64,000 bases of DNA from Afipia sp. 1NLS2 (GTDB lineage: Bacteria; Pseudomonadota; Alphaproteobacteria; Rhizobiales; Xanthobacteraceae), in NCBI RefSeq assembly GCF_000178995.1, contig NZ_ADVZ01000006.1, forward strand, positions 62,001 through 126,000, in the 5' to 3' direction. A program made the position numbers and the translations under genes. Below, in pieces: positions 63,189 through 64,000 of this stretch (its first letter is position 1; each line of letters starts with the position of its first letter). The notes beneath the pieces are model-generated. The model worked only from the letters and a program-made list of their open reading frames with translations. It did no database searches and had not been told where the DNA came from.

Positions 63189-64000
63189 GTGACATTGGTG
63201 GTCATATCCAACCGCGTGGCTCGGGCGAAGCCGAACGAGCCGATGACGGGAGGCCTCGCGGCAGCATTGTTGCCGGTGGTGGAAAAATCCGGTGCGATCT
63301 GGGTAGGGTCCAGCGGTCGTGTCCGCGACGGACAACAGCGGGAACCTTTCGCGCAAATTGAATCGTTGGGCCGCGGCGCGCTGGCCCTGCTCGATCTGCC
63401 GGCCGCGCATTACGGCGGCTATTACGAAGGCTTCGCCAATTCGGCGTTGTGGCCTGCGCTGCATTCGCGTTCCGATCTGATCCGCGTTTCCCAGGACGAT
63501 TATGACTCCTATCGCGAGGTCAATGCGTTCATGGCCCGCGCGCTGCTGCGCTTCCAGAAACCCGACGTGACTTTCTGGGTGCAGGATTATCATTTCCTCG
63601 CGCTGGGCGCGGAATTGCGCAAACTCGATGTGAAAAATCCGATCGGATTTTTCCTCCACACGCCCTGGGCGCCGCACAATGTCATGTCGGGCGTGCCGCA
63701 TCATCGCGAGCTGATCGAGACGATGCTCGCCTATGACCTGATCGGTTTCCAGACCGATGAGGATTGCGAGAATTTCGCGGGCTACCTCACTCTGGAACTG
63801 GGCTACACGGTCAAGAACGGCATGGTGCGCTCGCATTTCGGGCTGACGCGGCTCGCCGCGTTCCCGATCGGCATCGATGTCGAGGGCTTCACCGCGCAGG
63901 CGATGCGCGCCATCTCGCATCCCGACGTGTCACGGTTGCGCAAGAGCCTGCATGGTGAGCGTCTTGCGATCGGCGTCGACCGGCTGGATTACTCCAAGGG
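63189..64000 (+). CDS. otsA: Trehalose-6-phosphate synthase (3' end outside the window)
   Basis: 270 codons are visible. Start GTG 63189, with GGAG 8 bases upstream. VISNRVARAK...GGLAAALLPVV, FWVQDYHFLALGAELRK, IGFFLHTPWAP, FQTDEDCENFAGYL and GVDRLDYSKG are GT20 motifs binding UDP-glucose and glucose-6-phosphate. It lies 200 bases after otsB, a common pairing. The C-terminal half lies outside. Confidence 0.97.
   Translation, partial: MTLVVISNRVARAKPNEPMTGGLAAALLPVVEKSGAIWVGSSGRVRDGQQREPFAQIESLGRGALALLDLPAAHYGGYYEGFANSALWPALHSRSDLIRVSQDDYDSYREVNAFMARALLRFQKPDVTFWVQDYHFLALGAELRKLDVKNPIGFFLHTPWAPHNVMSGVPHHRELIETMLAYDLIGFQTDEDCENFAGYLTLELGYTVKNGMVRSHFGLTRLAAFPIGIDVEGFTAQAMRAISHPDVSRLRKSLHGERLAIGVDRLDYSK

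Overview
The window reads as chromosomal DNA of an alphaproteobacterium of the order Hyphomicrobiales, most likely the Bradyrhizobium/Afipia/Rhodopseudomonas/Nitrobacter group (Nitrobacteraceae). The basis is the GC-rich codon use, gene orders such as ccmABCDG next to acnA, mdh-sucA-sucB-lpd, an F1-only ATP synthase operon, and rplU-rpmA-GNAT-obgE-proB-proA-nadD-rsfS-rlmH-EnvC-ctpA, and family markers such as DUF1223, DUF2794 and a 'divergent polysaccharide deacetylase'. This placement is inference from gene content. No database was searched.

Positions 1 to about 11288 look like an accessory region that stops at the 3' end of an intact tRNA-Ser(CGA) gene (11289-11378, minus). From left to right it holds: an IclR regulator cut by the window edge, divergent from a periplasmic binding protein and a BKACE (DUF849) enzyme; a serine recombinase flanked by inverted repeats; a minus-strand operon of DUF305, beta-propeller, ECF sigma and anti-sigma genes; a DUF6641 protein; a HEPN-domain protein; a Tat-exported small protein; and a protein with an HUH-like motif (possible replication initiator) beside the tRNA. 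Base composition here is visibly less GC-rich than in the rest of the window.

From 11379 onward the window is core chromosome. Region 11.5-19.6 kb has an HhH protein, cytochrome c maturation genes ccmA-B-C-D-G (including the tiny ccmD), aconitase, DUF1223 and DUF2794. Region 19.6-27.2 kb has an acetyltransferase, a BI-1 membrane protein, a YbbA/YbbP ABC pair divergent from a TesA-type esterase, ThpR and ZapE. Region 27.2-34.3 kb carries malate dehydrogenase and the 2-oxoglutarate dehydrogenase complex (sucA, sucB, lpd) without the sucCD pair often found between mdh and sucA. Region 34.3-39 kb holds DUF4337, a Xer recombinase, priA and a short RlpA. Region 39.6-45 kb is atpHAGDC with an Ohr/OsmC-type peroxidase gene between atpG and atpD. 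Region 45-57.2 kb is a long minus-strand housekeeping stretch covering RNA 5'-end processing, envelope hydrolases, ribosome silencing, NAD and proline synthesis, Obg, L27 and L21. Region 57.5-64 kb has an unusual ROK-like protein, a Tat-exported amidase, an MFS transporter and the trehalose genes otsB and otsA (otsA runs off the end).

The most striking items are: (1) the ROK-family protein at 57559-58701, whose sequence blocks are in circularly permuted order; (2) the ohr gene inside the atp operon; (3) the DUF305/propeller/ECF/anti-sigma operon with a Met/His-rich tail that hints at copper; and (4) the tRNA-Ser island edge with the HUH-like gene beside it.
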